This document shows, one piece after another, positions 8,659-17,616 of a stretch of DNA of 45,442 nt (position 1 is the stretch's first letter; each line of letters opens with the position of its first letter). The notes below the pieces were generated by a model. The model had not been told where the DNA came from. It saw only the letters and a list, made by a program, of their open reading frames with translations, and made no database searches. Source of the stretch: JAQCEJ01 sp040881995 (lineage in GTDB: Bacteria > Planctomycetota > Planctomycetia > Planctomycetales > Planctomycetaceae); contig JBBECD010000025.1 of NCBI GenBank assembly GCA_040881995.1, positions 1 through 45,442 of the forward strand. The letters are read 5' to 3'. Position numbers and translations under genes: made by a program.

Positions 8659-11121
8659 ATGTCATCAACACCCGACACAACTCAATCCGTCATCACCCGG
8701 CCGAAGCTGCCGGATGAAATCCGCACGCTGCTCGCCCGGTTGCGGTCGCAAATCCGCCGCTATCTGCTGCTGCAGGGGATCGCCTCGGTGATCATCGTGC
8801 TGGGGCTGATGTTCTGGGGGATGCTCGCCCTCGATTGGGGTTATTTTCAGATCAGCCGGTTGGAGTTGCCGCGCTGGTTTCGGGCGGTGCTCACGTTCGC
8901 GTCGATCATCGCCGTCGGCGCCTCGCTGTTTGTGTGGGTGATTCTGCAAATCTTCCGCAAGCTGCGCAATAAGGCCCTCGTGCTGCTGCTCGAAAAGCGG
9001 TTTCCCGAACTCGACGACCGCCTGATCACCGCGATCGAAATGACCGACGACTCGGCCGCGGCAACGTCTCCTCTCAGCGGCTGGCTGCTGCAGCGGACCA
9101 TCGCCGATGCCAATCGTCTCGCCGCATCGCTCGACGTGCAGAACGTCTTTACGAGCCGGCCCCTCAAAAGGGCGCTCACGTTCGCGGCGATCATGCTGAC
9201 GTCGCTGATCGCCCTCGGCGTGATGAATCAGCAGGCATTCGCGCGGTGGGCCAGCGGTTATTGGAAACTCGAAGAAGAATATTGGCCCCGCGAAACCCAA
9301 CTGCGCGTCCGCGTGCTGGCGCAGCCGGGCGACCGCGTCCGCGAATTTCAGGACGGCAACGTCAAACATCCCCGCGGCGGCGATCTCGTGCTCGTCGTCG
9401 ACGTGGTCGAATCGAAGACTCCTCCCGATCGCGTGCAGTTACGCTACCGCATGAACTCCGGCGGCTCGACCCGCGTCCTCATGACCCGCAGCGGCGACGA
9501 TCAATTCAAGCACACGATCAGCGGCCTGATCGACGACGTCGACGTCTGGGTCACCGGCGGCGACTATACGAACCGCACGCCGTATCACATCGAGATCGTC
9601 GATCCTCCGCGCATCGACCGTTTGTCGCTCCTCTGCCGATATCCCGAATACACCGGTCTGAACGTCGCCGACGACGCGGGCCGGGATGAAAAACTCGTGC
9701 AGGGTCCGCAAATCGCCTTGCCGATGGAGACCGCGTTCGATCTCGTCGCCGACACTAACAAACCGCTGACCGGATTCTCACTGCAAACGGACCGCTGGGA
9801 ACTGTCGTATCATCGCCGTCAGCCGGCGCATTTCACGCTGAAGAATCCGGAAGGGGACGTCGTCAAACGCATTCCGCTGTCACCCGCGCTGCAGGCGACG
9901 ATGCTCGCTTCGAGCGCCCGGCAACTTCGAGTTCCCTTCTTTATGGGGGGCCAATCGTCGTTGCAACTCGACGACCTCGACGGCGAAATCACCGACGCCA
10001 TCCCGCTCCCTCCCGAATCGAATATCCGCATCGAACTCGAAGACGAAGACGACATCTACAGCATCGAACCGGCCCGGCTGATGATTCAGGGAATTCTCGA
10101 CGAACCGCCGATCATCGAGGCCGAACTTCGCGGCGTGGGAACCTCGATCACCCGCATGGCCCGCATCCCCATCGCCGGCCTGCTGAAAGACGACTACGGG
10201 CTTATGAACGCCGGCTTCGATTTTCTGGTCAATCAAGAGACGGAATATCGTCCGCGTCCGTTTCAGTCGCCGCTCACCGTCGGCGTCCGCGAATTCCGTC
10301 TGGGTGAGAATTCGCCCGAAGCCTGGGAACGTTTCGACGTCCTGCCGCTCGACCTCGCCGTCGGCAACGAACTGAGCCTGACGCTGACCGCCGCCGACGG
10401 CGACGACGTCAACGGCCCGCACGCCAGCCGCAGTCAGATTTTCAAATTCAAAATCGTCAGTTTCGAAGAATTGATGTCGCTGCTGTACGCCAAAGAACTC
10501 AATCTCCGCCGGCGTTTCGAGCAGATTCATATCGAAGTTCAGCAGACCAAAGCCGACCTCGTGCAACACCGCGAACGGGCGATCGACCGACAGAAACTCG
10601 CCGAACTCGCCGAAAAAACGGATGAGCAGCGAAAAACGATCGAGGAGTTATCGCTGGCGCTTTCCGCCTCCGCCGAGCGGGGTCTGCACGGAGCCCGCAA
10701 AAATGCCACGGAATCGGCCTCGATCGAAGAAGCCTTTCGCGATATCCGCGAAGAACTGGTCAACAACGGCGTGAATACGCGGCAGATTCTCGATCGCATC
10801 GACGACCGCATCTTAACTCCTCTTCACGTCATCAACACAATCGATTATCCTAACGTCGATGAGGCCATGGGGTTATACCGACTGGCCAACGAACGGGCGG
10901 CCGACCCCGCCCAGCGCATCGACGAAACGCTGGTCGCCGTCGATCTACTGCTGCAACATATGGAGACGGTATTAAACGAAATGCAGGATTTGCTCGAGTA
11001 TCACGAGGCGGTCGAACTCCTCAAGAAAATCATCGAGCAACAAGAAGAACTCGTGGAAAAAACAAAAGCCGAGCGAAAACGGAGCTTGCTGGAAGGACTC
11101 AAATCGAATTCGAAGAAGTGA
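8659..11121 (+). CDS. Large membrane protein with C-terminal coiled coil (DUF4175-like, weak)
   Basis: An 820-residue protein. Hydrophobic helices lie at about 35-60 and 75-100 with a third near 170-193. Between them is a segment with F-P-E-L-D-D-R-L-I-T-A-I-E, recalling the linker of DUF4175-like proteins. A beta-rich region follows (about 200-600), then a mostly helical, charged C-terminus (about 610-820) typical of a coiled coil and ending K-S-N-S-K-K. It lies 45 bases after the VWA gene, in the same direction. The C-terminal coil may pair with the coiled regions of the next product. DUF4175 membership is a resemblance I could not test. Function is unknown. Confidence 0.75.
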   Translation: MSSTPDTTQSVITRPKLPDEIRTLLARLRSQIRRYLLLQGIASVIIVLGLMFWGMLALDWGYFQISRLELPRWFRAVLTFASIIAVGASLFVWVILQIFRKLRNKALVLLLEKRFPELDDRLITAIEMTDDSAAATSPLSGWLLQRTIADANRLAASLDVQNVFTSRPLKRALTFAAIMLTSLIALGVMNQQAFARWASGYWKLEEEYWPRETQLRVRVLAQPGDRVREFQDGNVKHPRGGDLVLVVDVVESKTPPDRVQLRYRMNSGGSTRVLMTRSGDDQFKHTISGLIDDVDVWVTGGDYTNRTPYHIEIVDPPRIDRLSLLCRYPEYTGLNVADDAGRDEKLVQGPQIALPMETAFDLVADTNKPLTGFSLQTDRWELSYHRRQPAHFTLKNPEGDVVKRIPLSPALQATMLASSARQLRVPFFMGGQSSLQLDDLDGEITDAIPLPPESNIRIELEDEDDIYSIEPARLMIQGILDEPPIIEAELRGVGTSITRMARIPIAGLLKDDYGLMNAGFDFLVNQETEYRPRPFQSPLTVGVREFRLGENSPEAWERFDVLPLDLAVGNELSLTLTAADGDDVNGPHASRSQIFKFKIVSFEELMSLLYAKELNLRRRFEQIHIEVQQTKADLVQHRERAIDRQKLAELAEKTDEQRKTIEELSLALSASAERGLHGARKNATESASIEEAFRDIREELVNNGVNTRQILDRIDDRILTPLHVINTIDYPNVDEAMGLYRLANERAADPAQRIDETLVAVDLLLQHMETVLNEMQDLLEYHEAVELLKKIIEQQEELVEKTKAERKRSLLEGLKSNSKK

Positions 11122-11197
11122 CGGTCCGCGGGAAAGCCGGCCCATCGGCGAATTGCAAAAAGGGGATTGATTTTCCACAAAACGGTCCCGATAACGG

Positions 11198-11203
11198 TAT
11201 AAT
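11198..11203 (+). promoter_or_regulatory. Candidate internal -10 box
   Basis: A perfect TATAAT lies in the 192-base gap before the next gene, 111 bases ahead of its ATG. No well-spaced -35 is visible: TTGATT at 11167-11172 is 25 bases away and TTTCCA at 11172-11177 is 20 bases away. It may be an internal promoter allowing the acidic coiled-coil gene and its partner to be expressed separately from the ATPase genes. Confidence 0.35.
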
Positions 11204-11313
11204 GAGATAGGACGCCTATTCACATGAATTTGCAGGGGTACGCGCTTCGGCCTGCGCAATGCTCCTGCCATTCGGCGTCGGACAGGTGGATTTTGAACCG
11301 AGGAGAACGAACG

Positions 11314-13284
11314 ATGCCGGCACTGCGAAATCTGCTCTCGGGACTCTGTCTGACTGCTCTGTTCGCGACGCTCGTCGCCTCGCTGACGGTGTTCTCAATC
11401 ACCGAACGCGGCGCGTTCGCCCAGGACGACGCGGACGGCAACAACGCTCCTGAAGCGGATGCGAGCGAAACAACGCCGTCATCTCCCACCGTGATCGACG
11501 ATCCCCTCTCGACCCGGCAAGACGCGGTGGCGATTCAGTACGACCGCTTCGAAAAAACGCTCCGCGAACTCTCCGAATACATGAAAACGACCGACCCCGG
11601 CCGCGCCGATCTGCTGATTCGCGCCTTCGGCCAGAGCAAAAAGGATCAGGTCGCGGTCCAGATGCACGAACTCGTGCGGCTGCTCGATCAGGATCAACTC
11701 GGCGATGCGCTCGAGCGTCAACAACAACTCGTCGAACAACTGCACGGCTTGCTCGGATTGCTGCAAAGCGAAGACCGCCGCAGCGAAATCGACGACGAAA
11801 AAAAGCGCGTGCAGGAACTGCTGAAAGACCTCGGCAAGCTGATCTCGCAGCAAATAGGAGTCCGCTCGCGTACCGAGCGCGGCGAAGACATGAAAGGGCT
11901 CTCCGACAAACAGGGCAAGGTCGCCGAGAACGCCGATCAGTTGATTGAAAAAATCGGCGAGCAGGACGCCGAGAAAAACCGCCGCTCCGCCGACGCGCAG
12001 AAATCCGATGGTGAAGAAAACCCATCCGAAGCAGAAGACGCCGATTCCGACAACAAAGACGCCGAATCGAAGGATGCCGACGGTAAAAAATCGGACGACG
12101 AGAAATCCGGCGACAAGAAGGACAAGGGAGACAAAAAATCGGACGGCGAGAAAGACAACAGCGATAAAAAAGACGCCGAAGATAAAGACGGCGAGAAAGA
12201 CGATTCCGATTCGAGCGAGGGTGATTCCAATTCGTCGAAGGAGGGCAAAGGGAAATCCGACAAAAAGGGCGAACCCAAAGATGCCAAATCCTCCGAAGGG
12301 GAGCCCTCCGAAGGAGAACCGTCGGAGAGCGAACCGTCCGAAGGGGAACCGTCCGAAAGCCAGCCCTCCGAGGGCCAGCCGTCGCAGGGGCAACCTTCTC
12401 AAGGCCAGCCCTCGAAAGGAAAGCCGGGAGAGTCTCAACCGGGTCAGCCGCAGGAACAGCAGCAGCAAACCCCCGGCCGCGAAGAGATCGAACAGGCCCG
12501 TAAGGAGATGGAAAAGGCGATCGAAGAACTGGAAAAACAGGCACGCGACAAGGCCTCGGGGCATCAGGACGAAGCGTTGCGAAAACTCGCCGAGGCCAAG
12601 GCCAAGCTCGAGGAAATTCTGCGTCAACTGCGCGAAGAAGAACGCGAACTCGCCTTGCAAGATCTCGAAGCCCGCTTCCAGCGTATGCTGGCCTTGCAAA
12701 CCGCCGTCTACACCGGCACCGTCGCGCTCCACAAGAACGCGAGCGAAGAACAAACCGCGCGGCATCATACGCGGTCGATCAAACTCGCCCGCGATGAAGA
12801 CGTCATCATCATGGAAGCCGAAAAGGCCCTCACGCTGCTCCGCGACGAGGGAACCTCCGTCGCCTTCCCCGAAGCGGTCGAACAAATTCGCGACGACATG
12901 ACGCTCGTCGCCCGCCGCCTCGGACGGGCGCAAACCGACGCCCAAACCGTCGGCTACGAAGAAGACATCATCGCCGCTCTCAAGGAAATGATCGAAGCCC
13001 TGCAAAAGGAAATCGAAAAGGCCAAAGAGCAAAAGCAGCAACAACAGCAGCCCGGCCAGCAAGGTCAGCCGCAAGACAATTCGCTCGTGGAAAAAATCGC
13101 CGAACTGAAAATGCTGCGATCGCTGCAACTGCGCATCAATCGCCGCACGAAAGATCTCGGCAAACTCAATCCGGCGGAACAGGCCTCCGATCCCGACATT
13201 ATCGACCAGCTCAAGCAGCTTTCGCGCCGCCAGGCCCGGCTGCAACAGGCCACCCATGACATCGTCACAGGGAAAAACAAATGA
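11314..13284 (+). CDS. Exported acidic, low-complexity coiled-coil protein
   Basis: A 656-residue protein. I chose the ATG at 11314 because AGGAG (11301-11305) precedes it and it yields a clean signal peptide ending near A-F-A-Q-D-D; an earlier in-frame start at 11224 adds 30 implausible residues. Helical segments flank a long Asp/Glu/Lys/Ser-rich stretch (about 225-325), then Glu-Pro-Ser-type repeats, then a long charged coiled coil, a Q-rich patch and a helical end. The bias suggests an extended, negatively charged spacer outside the cytoplasm. Its stop overlaps the next start by 4 bases. No enzymatic domain is recognisable. It probably forms a complex with the other proteins of this cluster, but that is inference. 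Confidence 0.8.
   Translation: MPALRNLLSGLCLTALFATLVASLTVFSITERGAFAQDDADGNNAPEADASETTPSSPTVIDDPLSTRQDAVAIQYDRFEKTLRELSEYMKTTDPGRADLLIRAFGQSKKDQVAVQMHELVRLLDQDQLGDALERQQQLVEQLHGLLGLLQSEDRRSEIDDEKKRVQELLKDLGKLISQQIGVRSRTERGEDMKGLSDKQGKVAENADQLIEKIGEQDAEKNRRSADAQKSDGEENPSEAEDADSDNKDAESKDADGKKSDDEKSGDKKDKGDKKSDGEKDNSDKKDAEDKDGEKDDSDSSEGDSNSSKEGKGKSDKKGEPKDAKSSEGEPSEGEPSESEPSEGEPSESQPSEGQPSQGQPSQGQPSKGKPGESQPGQPQEQQQQTPGREEIEQARKEMEKAIEELEKQARDKASGHQDEALRKLAEAKAKLEEILRQLREEERELALQDLEARFQRMLALQTAVYTGTVALHKNASEEQTARHHTRSIKLARDEDVIIMEAEKALTLLRDEGTSVAFPEAVEQIRDDMTLVARRLGRAQTDAQTVGYEEDIIAALKEMIEALQKEIEKAKEQKQQQQQPGQQGQPQDNSLVEKIAELKMLRSLQLRINRRTKDLGKLNPAEQASDPDIIDQLKQLSRRQARLQQATHDIVTGKNK
12295..12450 (+). 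repeat. Tandem coding repeat for an E-G-E-P-S-type pentapeptide
   Basis: About ten degenerate 15-base units encode E-P-S-E-G, drifting to Q-P-S-Q-G and K-P-G-E-S toward the end. Synonymous codons vary between units, so the peptide pattern is better conserved than the DNA. It lies between the acidic region and the coiled coil of the exported protein. Confidence 0.85.
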
Positions 13285-14390
13285 TGAGCCCGAATAGTAT
13301 TCGATTCCGCATCGTCGCTTGTACCGTTCTTGTGCTGATCGTCTCGCCGGCGCCGTCGCCCGTGCTGCGGGCCGCGGATGAAAAACCGGGCGAAAAGACC
13401 GCGCCGCAGGTCTTCGCCCCCATGACGCCGGCTCGGTTGCAGACGGTGCTCACCGAATGGATCGGCAAACAACCGGCGGTCTCCGAAGAGACGCGCACGG
13501 CACTCACGGCGCTCTGGCAGGCGGTCCCGCAAGACGCCGCGCCGCGCGATCTGCTCGACCGCACGCTCGATAGTTTCCGGCTCGTGGATAACACCGCCAA
13601 CGAACTGCTCAACGTCGCCCAGACGGCGATTGTGATCGACTCGAATGCGTTATTCGCCGCGGCGGTCTCGCCCGGAGCGGCTCATCCGTTCTATCAGGCG
13701 AACCTGCGGGCCGCCGTCGCCGAACGATTGACGCAGCGCCGGCTGTTCGAAGAGGCGCTCGAGATCATGACGCCGATCGAGACGGCGCAGCTTGTCGATC
13801 CGGCCGGGTATCTTTTCTACAAAGCGGTCTGCGAACACGCCCTGTTGCAGCAGGAACCGGGACTCCAGACGCTCGATCAACTGCTCAATCATACCGAGGG
13901 CCTCCCCGTTCGCTTCGAGGTGCTCGCCAAACTGATGCAGGACGACCTCAAACAGCTCCAGCCGAAAACGCTGGGCGAAGTCGCCCGGCAAATGAACGAC
14001 GTCGAACGCCGGCTGGAGTTCGGACGCTCGGGCCAAAAGGTGCAGAAGGTCGAGGACGACATCATCGCCACCCTCGACGAACTCATCAAAAAAATGGAAG
14101 AACAGCAACAACAGCAGCAACAGCAAGCCGGCGGCGGAGCCGGGCAGGGGAACAACCCGAACAACCAATCGGCGAATCCGGCTCAAGACAGCATGATCAA
14201 AGGCTCGACCGCGCCGGGCGAAATCGATAAGAAGAACGTCAAGAAGGCGGGCTCGTGGGGCGAACTCCCGCCGAAGCAGGAAACCGAAGCCAAGAACCTC
14301 ATCAATCGAAATTTCCCCACGAATTATCGGCAGGCGATTGAAGAGTATTTCAAGAAACTGGCGGGACGAAAAGCCCCGTCCGGCCGTTGA
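13281..14390 (+). CDS. Exported protein of unknown function, last gene of the MoxR cluster
   Basis: A 369-residue protein whose ATG overlaps the previous stop (ATGATGAGC). The N-terminus is a signal peptide (about 10-33, ending near L-R-A-A-D). The body is alpha-helical and reads like short helical repeats. A charged helix and a glutamine run follow at about 274-283, then a Gly/Asn-rich linker. The final 60 residues contain G-S-W-G-E-L-P-P-K and the compact C-terminal pattern R-x-F-P-x-x-Y-R-Q-A-I-E-E-Y-F-K-K-L. That tail is a frequent ending in planctomycete proteins of MoxR/VWA clusters, as I recall it. Function is unknown. The palindromic element after it may end the transcription unit. 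Confidence 0.8.
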   Translation: MMSPNSIRFRIVACTVLVLIVSPAPSPVLRAADEKPGEKTAPQVFAPMTPARLQTVLTEWIGKQPAVSEETRTALTALWQAVPQDAAPRDLLDRTLDSFRLVDNTANELLNVAQTAIVIDSNALFAAAVSPGAAHPFYQANLRAAVAERLTQRRLFEEALEIMTPIETAQLVDPAGYLFYKAVCEHALLQQEPGLQTLDQLLNHTEGLPVRFEVLAKLMQDDLKQLQPKTLGEVARQMNDVERRLEFGRSGQKVQKVEDDIIATLDELIKKMEEQQQQQQQQAGGGAGQGNNPNNQSANPAQDSMIKGSTAPGEIDKKNVKKAGSWGELPPKQETEAKNLINRNFPTNYRQAIEEYFKKLAGRKAPSGR

Positions 14391-14404
14391 CGAATCAGAT
14401 CTAT

Positions 14405-14483
14405 GGGTGGCACGCCCTGAGGTTTTGGGAAGGGCGTGAGTGGCGGATAAACACGCCCCTCGAAGACTCAGAGCGTGCCACCC
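14405..14483. repeat. Nested palindromic intergenic element (possible terminator or REP-like)
   Basis: Outer arms GGGTGGCACGC (14405-14415) and GCGTGCCACCC (14473-14483) are perfect 11-base complements, and pairing extends inward with mismatches. Inner arms GGGCGTG (14432-14438) and CACGCCC (14452-14458) form a second stem. No T-run follows, so a simple intrinsic terminator is unlikely. The structure sits between the MoxR cluster and the NPCBM gene and resembles dispersed planctomycete repeats. Confidence 0.7.
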
Positions 14484-14525
14484 GGGCGTTGTTAACCCAG
14501 AGCAAGATGAGATGGGAGTGATGAC

Positions 14526-15689
14526 ATGCACTTCATCGGATCGATGATCCTCAGTTGGACTTTCGCCGCCGTGCCGGTCGCTGTGACGCCGCTGGACGGG
14601 GCGCCGCTGACCGGTGAATTCGTCTCCGGCACGCGCGAGTCGCTGCAGCTTCAGGTCGGCGGCGAAACGCGGACGATCCCCACGAAAGAAATTCTTGAAG
14701 TCAAAGTCACCGGTCCCGCGGAGGCGGCGGCCGAAAAACTCCACACCGAAATCGGCTTGACCGACGGCGGGCATCTCTCGTTCTCGACGCTTCAGTCTTC
14801 GCAGCAGGCCGTCACGTTCGAAAACCCGGCGTTCGGGGAGTTGAAGCTCCCGTTGACGGCGGTCGCCAATCTCCGCTTCGCTCCGCTCGAATCGAAACAC
14901 GCCGAGACGTGGAACGCGTTGCTCGAACGGGAACGCCGGCAGGATCTGCTCGTGCTCGAAAAAGAAGACGTTCTCGATTATCTCGAAGGGGTCATCTCGT
15001 CGATCGACGACCAATCGATCGTCTTTCTGCTCGACGGCGACGAAGTGACGGTCCCCCGCGACAAGATCTTCGGGGTGATCTATTATCGAAAAACAACCGC
15101 TCCCCCGGGGAAGTTTTGTGACGTCCGACTACTGACCGGCGACCGGATCGCCGTTAAAGATCTCACCGCCGACGCCGACGCGGTCGACGTCGTTCTCGCC
15201 TCGGGGACGAAAGCCCGGCTCCCGTGGACCGCGATCCAAAGCCTCGACTACAGCCTCGGGAAGGTCGTCTATCTGTCGTCGCTCGAACCGCGCGACGTGA
15301 AATACACGCCGTTTTTCGACATCACCTGGGAATACACACGCGACCGCAATCTCGACGGACAAAAACTGCAGTTGGGGAGCACCGTCTACGAGCGCGGCCT
15401 CTGCCTGCATTCCAAAACGGTCATTCGCTATCGCATCGGAAAAGACTTTCGCCGCTTCCGCGCCATGATGGGAATCGACAAGGGGGTCAGCCCGCTCGGC
15501 AACGTCAATGTGACCATCCGGGGGGATGACAAGATATTGCTCGAAACCGCAGTGCGGGGAGACGATGCTCCCCAACCGCTCGACGTCGATATCACCGGAG
15601 TCCGCGACCTGGAAATCGCCGTCGACTTCGGCGACGACCTCGACATCGCCGACCATCTCGATCTCGCCGACGCGCTGATTATTAAATAA
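14526..15689 (+). CDS. Exported NPCBM/NEW2-domain protein
   Basis: A 387-residue protein with a GGGAG site before its ATG and an N-terminal hydrophobic signal (about 1-20). The first 240 residues are beta-rich and include two segments reading like small barrel repeats (G-x-L-V/T-x-x, then an I-P-T-K-E-I-L-E-V-K-V type strand). The C-terminal 140 residues match the NPCBM carbohydrate-binding-like fold: a W-E-Y-T-R-D-R-N-L-D-G segment, Y-E-R-G-L-C-L-H-S, and an ending rich in D-I-A-D-H-L-D-L-A-D-A. It probably binds a glycan or surface partner outside the cytoplasm. No enzyme domain was seen, and its link to the protease trio downstream is positional only. Confidence 0.85.
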   Translation: MHFIGSMILSWTFAAVPVAVTPLDGAPLTGEFVSGTRESLQLQVGGETRTIPTKEILEVKVTGPAEAAAEKLHTEIGLTDGGHLSFSTLQSSQQAVTFENPAFGELKLPLTAVANLRFAPLESKHAETWNALLERERRQDLLVLEKEDVLDYLEGVISSIDDQSIVFLLDGDEVTVPRDKIFGVIYYRKTTAPPGKFCDVRLLTGDRIAVKDLTADADAVDVVLASGTKARLPWTAIQSLDYSLGKVVYLSSLEPRDVKYTPFFDITWEYTRDRNLDGQKLQLGSTVYERGLCLHSKTVIRYRIGKDFRRFRAMMGIDKGVSPLGNVNVTIRGDDKILLETAVRGDDAPQPLDVDITGVRDLEIAVDFGDDLDIADHLDLADALIIK

Positions 15690-15746
15690 ACAGATCGTTT
15701 TTCTTGATATATTTTGCCGGATGCCCTTTGCCGAAAACAGAATCAT

Positions 15747-17543
15747 ATGCATAAAAACCGCATGATTTTCTCGTTCGCCGTCGCCGTCGCGCTACTGACT
15801 CCCGCTCGTTCGTTCGCGGTCGATCCCGCGGTGAAAGAGGCGGAGGCGAAGCGCGTCGAACTGCTGCGCGACGTCGCTCCCGCCGTCGTCGCCGTCTTCG
15901 GCCAATCGGGGCAGGGGGGCGGCTCGGGCGTGCTGATTTCCGCCGACGGCTATGCGCTCTCGAACTTTCACGTCACCTCCAGCGTGGGCGACTTTATGCT
16001 CTGCGGCCTTAACGACGGCAACTTGTACGACGCCGTCATCGTGGGCATCGATCCTACGGGCGACGTCGCGCTGCTCAAGCTGCTCGGACGCGACGACTTC
16101 CCGCATGCGACGCTGGGGGACAGCGACGAGGTTCAAGTCGGCGACTGGGTCTACGTCATCGGCAACCCGTTTCTGCTGGCGACCGACTTCCATCCCACGG
16201 TCACGTACGGCATCGTCAGCGGCGTGCATCGCTATCAATATCCGGCGGGAACGTTTCTCGAATACGCCGATTGCATTCAAGTCGACGCCTCGATCAATCC
16301 CGGCAACTCCGGCGGGCCGCTGTTCAATGCGCAGGGCGAACTGATCGGCATCAACGGCCGGGCTTCGTTCGAAAAACGAGGCCGCGTCAACATCGGCGCC
16401 GGTTATGCGATCTCCATCAACCAGATCAAGCATTTCATGGATCATCTGCGCAGCGGCCGGGTCGTCGACCACGCGACGCTCGGCGCGGTGGTCGCGTCGC
16501 GGTCCGACGGAGCGATCATCGTCTCGAATATCATCGAAGAATCCGAAGCGTTTCGCCGCGGACTGCTCGAAGGGGACGAAATCGTGTCGTTCGCCGGCCG
16601 GCCGATCCGCAGCGTCAATCAGTTCAAGAACATTCTGGGAATCTATCCGAAAGGATGGAAACTCCCGCTCGTCTATCGCCGCGATGAAGAGAAGCGCGAG
16701 ATTTACGTTCGGCTGCGGGGGCTGCATCAAGAAGCGGAGCTCTTGTCTCAAGGGGGACGTTCGCCCGAACAACCGATGCCCGAGCCGGAACAGCAGCCGG
16801 AAAATCCGGAGCCCGAGAAAAAGCCCGATGGCGGCGAGCCCGAAGAACAACGGCGTCGGCCGCGCATGCCGATTCCGGGACATGGTCCGCCCGCTGCCAA
16901 GCCCCCGGAGCAGTATCGTCACCTGCTGGTGAAGAAATCGGGATTTGCGAACTATTACTTCAATCAACAGGAACAAAAACGCATCTTCGGCTTGCTCGAT
17001 AGTCTGGGCGATTACGCGAACGCCTCCGGCACGTGGAGTCTCATCGGCCGGACCGATCGCGATCAGGCGTTCGATCTCACGCTCGCTCCTCAAGGCGTCG
17101 GCCTGGAACTCGGAGAGCAGGTTTTTCTCCAGACGCTGGACGACGTGCAATTCGCCGATGAACCGCCGGAAACGGGGGGACTCCTCATTGCGCTGCATCA
17201 GCTCAAGCAAATGCTGATTCGCCGCGAGGAAGGTTTCGCCGAGTTGTACTATCTCGGCAGCGAGCCGCTCGACGGGTTCGGCCCGCAGGTCGACGTGCTG
17301 GCGACGTCGTTCGAAGGATTGGAATCGTTCTGGTATTTCCGCAAGTCGGACGGCCGGTTCGTCGGTTTCAATTCGAGCCTCGACGACCAGACCGACGATT
17401 GCGAAGTCCGTTTTTTGAATTGGGGGAACTGGCAGGGACGGCAATTTCCCAAGGATTTTCAAGTGCGCACCGCCGCCCGCGACTTCGCCGTGTTTCACGT
17501 CGAGAAGTTATCCATCACGCCTCCGACCGTTCCCGCCGATTAA
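15747..17543 (+). CDS. Exported trypsin-like (HtrA/Do-type) serine protease with PDZ domain
   Basis: 598 residues from the ATG at 15747; a TTG-initiated frame adds 11 unlikely residues. A signal peptide ends near S-F-A-V-D. The protease domain has all three catalytic positions in HtrA-like contexts: N-F-H75-V-T, G-D106-V-A-L-L-K-L and N-P-G-N-S188-G-G-P-L-F. One PDZ domain follows (about 245-330), then a Glu/Pro-rich linker and a beta-rich C-terminal domain of about 190 residues with W-x-x-I-G-R-T-D-like strands that I do not recognise. It probably acts in the periplasm or at the envelope in protein quality control. The C-terminal domain replaces the second PDZ of canonical DegP. It is the only active-looking protease of three adjacent genes. 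Confidence 0.9.
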   Translation: MHKNRMIFSFAVAVALLTPARSFAVDPAVKEAEAKRVELLRDVAPAVVAVFGQSGQGGGSGVLISADGYALSNFHVTSSVGDFMLCGLNDGNLYDAVIVGIDPTGDVALLKLLGRDDFPHATLGDSDEVQVGDWVYVIGNPFLLATDFHPTVTYGIVSGVHRYQYPAGTFLEYADCIQVDASINPGNSGGPLFNAQGELIGINGRASFEKRGRVNIGAGYAISINQIKHFMDHLRSGRVVDHATLGAVVASRSDGAIIVSNIIEESEAFRRGLLEGDEIVSFAGRPIRSVNQFKNILGIYPKGWKLPLVYRRDEEKREIYVRLRGLHQEAELLSQGGRSPEQPMPEPEQQPENPEPEKKPDGGEPEEQRRRPRMPIPGHGPPAAKPPEQYRHLLVKKSGFANYYFNQQEQKRIFGLLDSLGDYANASGTWSLIGRTDRDQAFDLTLAPQGVGLELGEQVFLQTLDDVQFADEPPETGGLLIALHQLKQMLIRREEGFAELYYLGSEPLDGFGPQVDVLATSFEGLESFWYFRKSDGRFVGFNSSLDDQTDDCEVRFLNWGNWQGRQFPKDFQVRTAARDFAVFHVEKLSITPPTVPAD

Positions 17544-17616
17544 TGACTCTTTCATGATTGACGTTCGCCTTCAGCGAAATCTCCCGTTCGATTATTGACG
17601 CACGAGTTTGTGACCC

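Noticed and set aside
11479..13257. Phe/Leu-rich minus-strand frame opposite the acidic protein
   Set aside because: The Phe-rich translation mirrors the repeat codons of the opposite strand; no start context or known domain.
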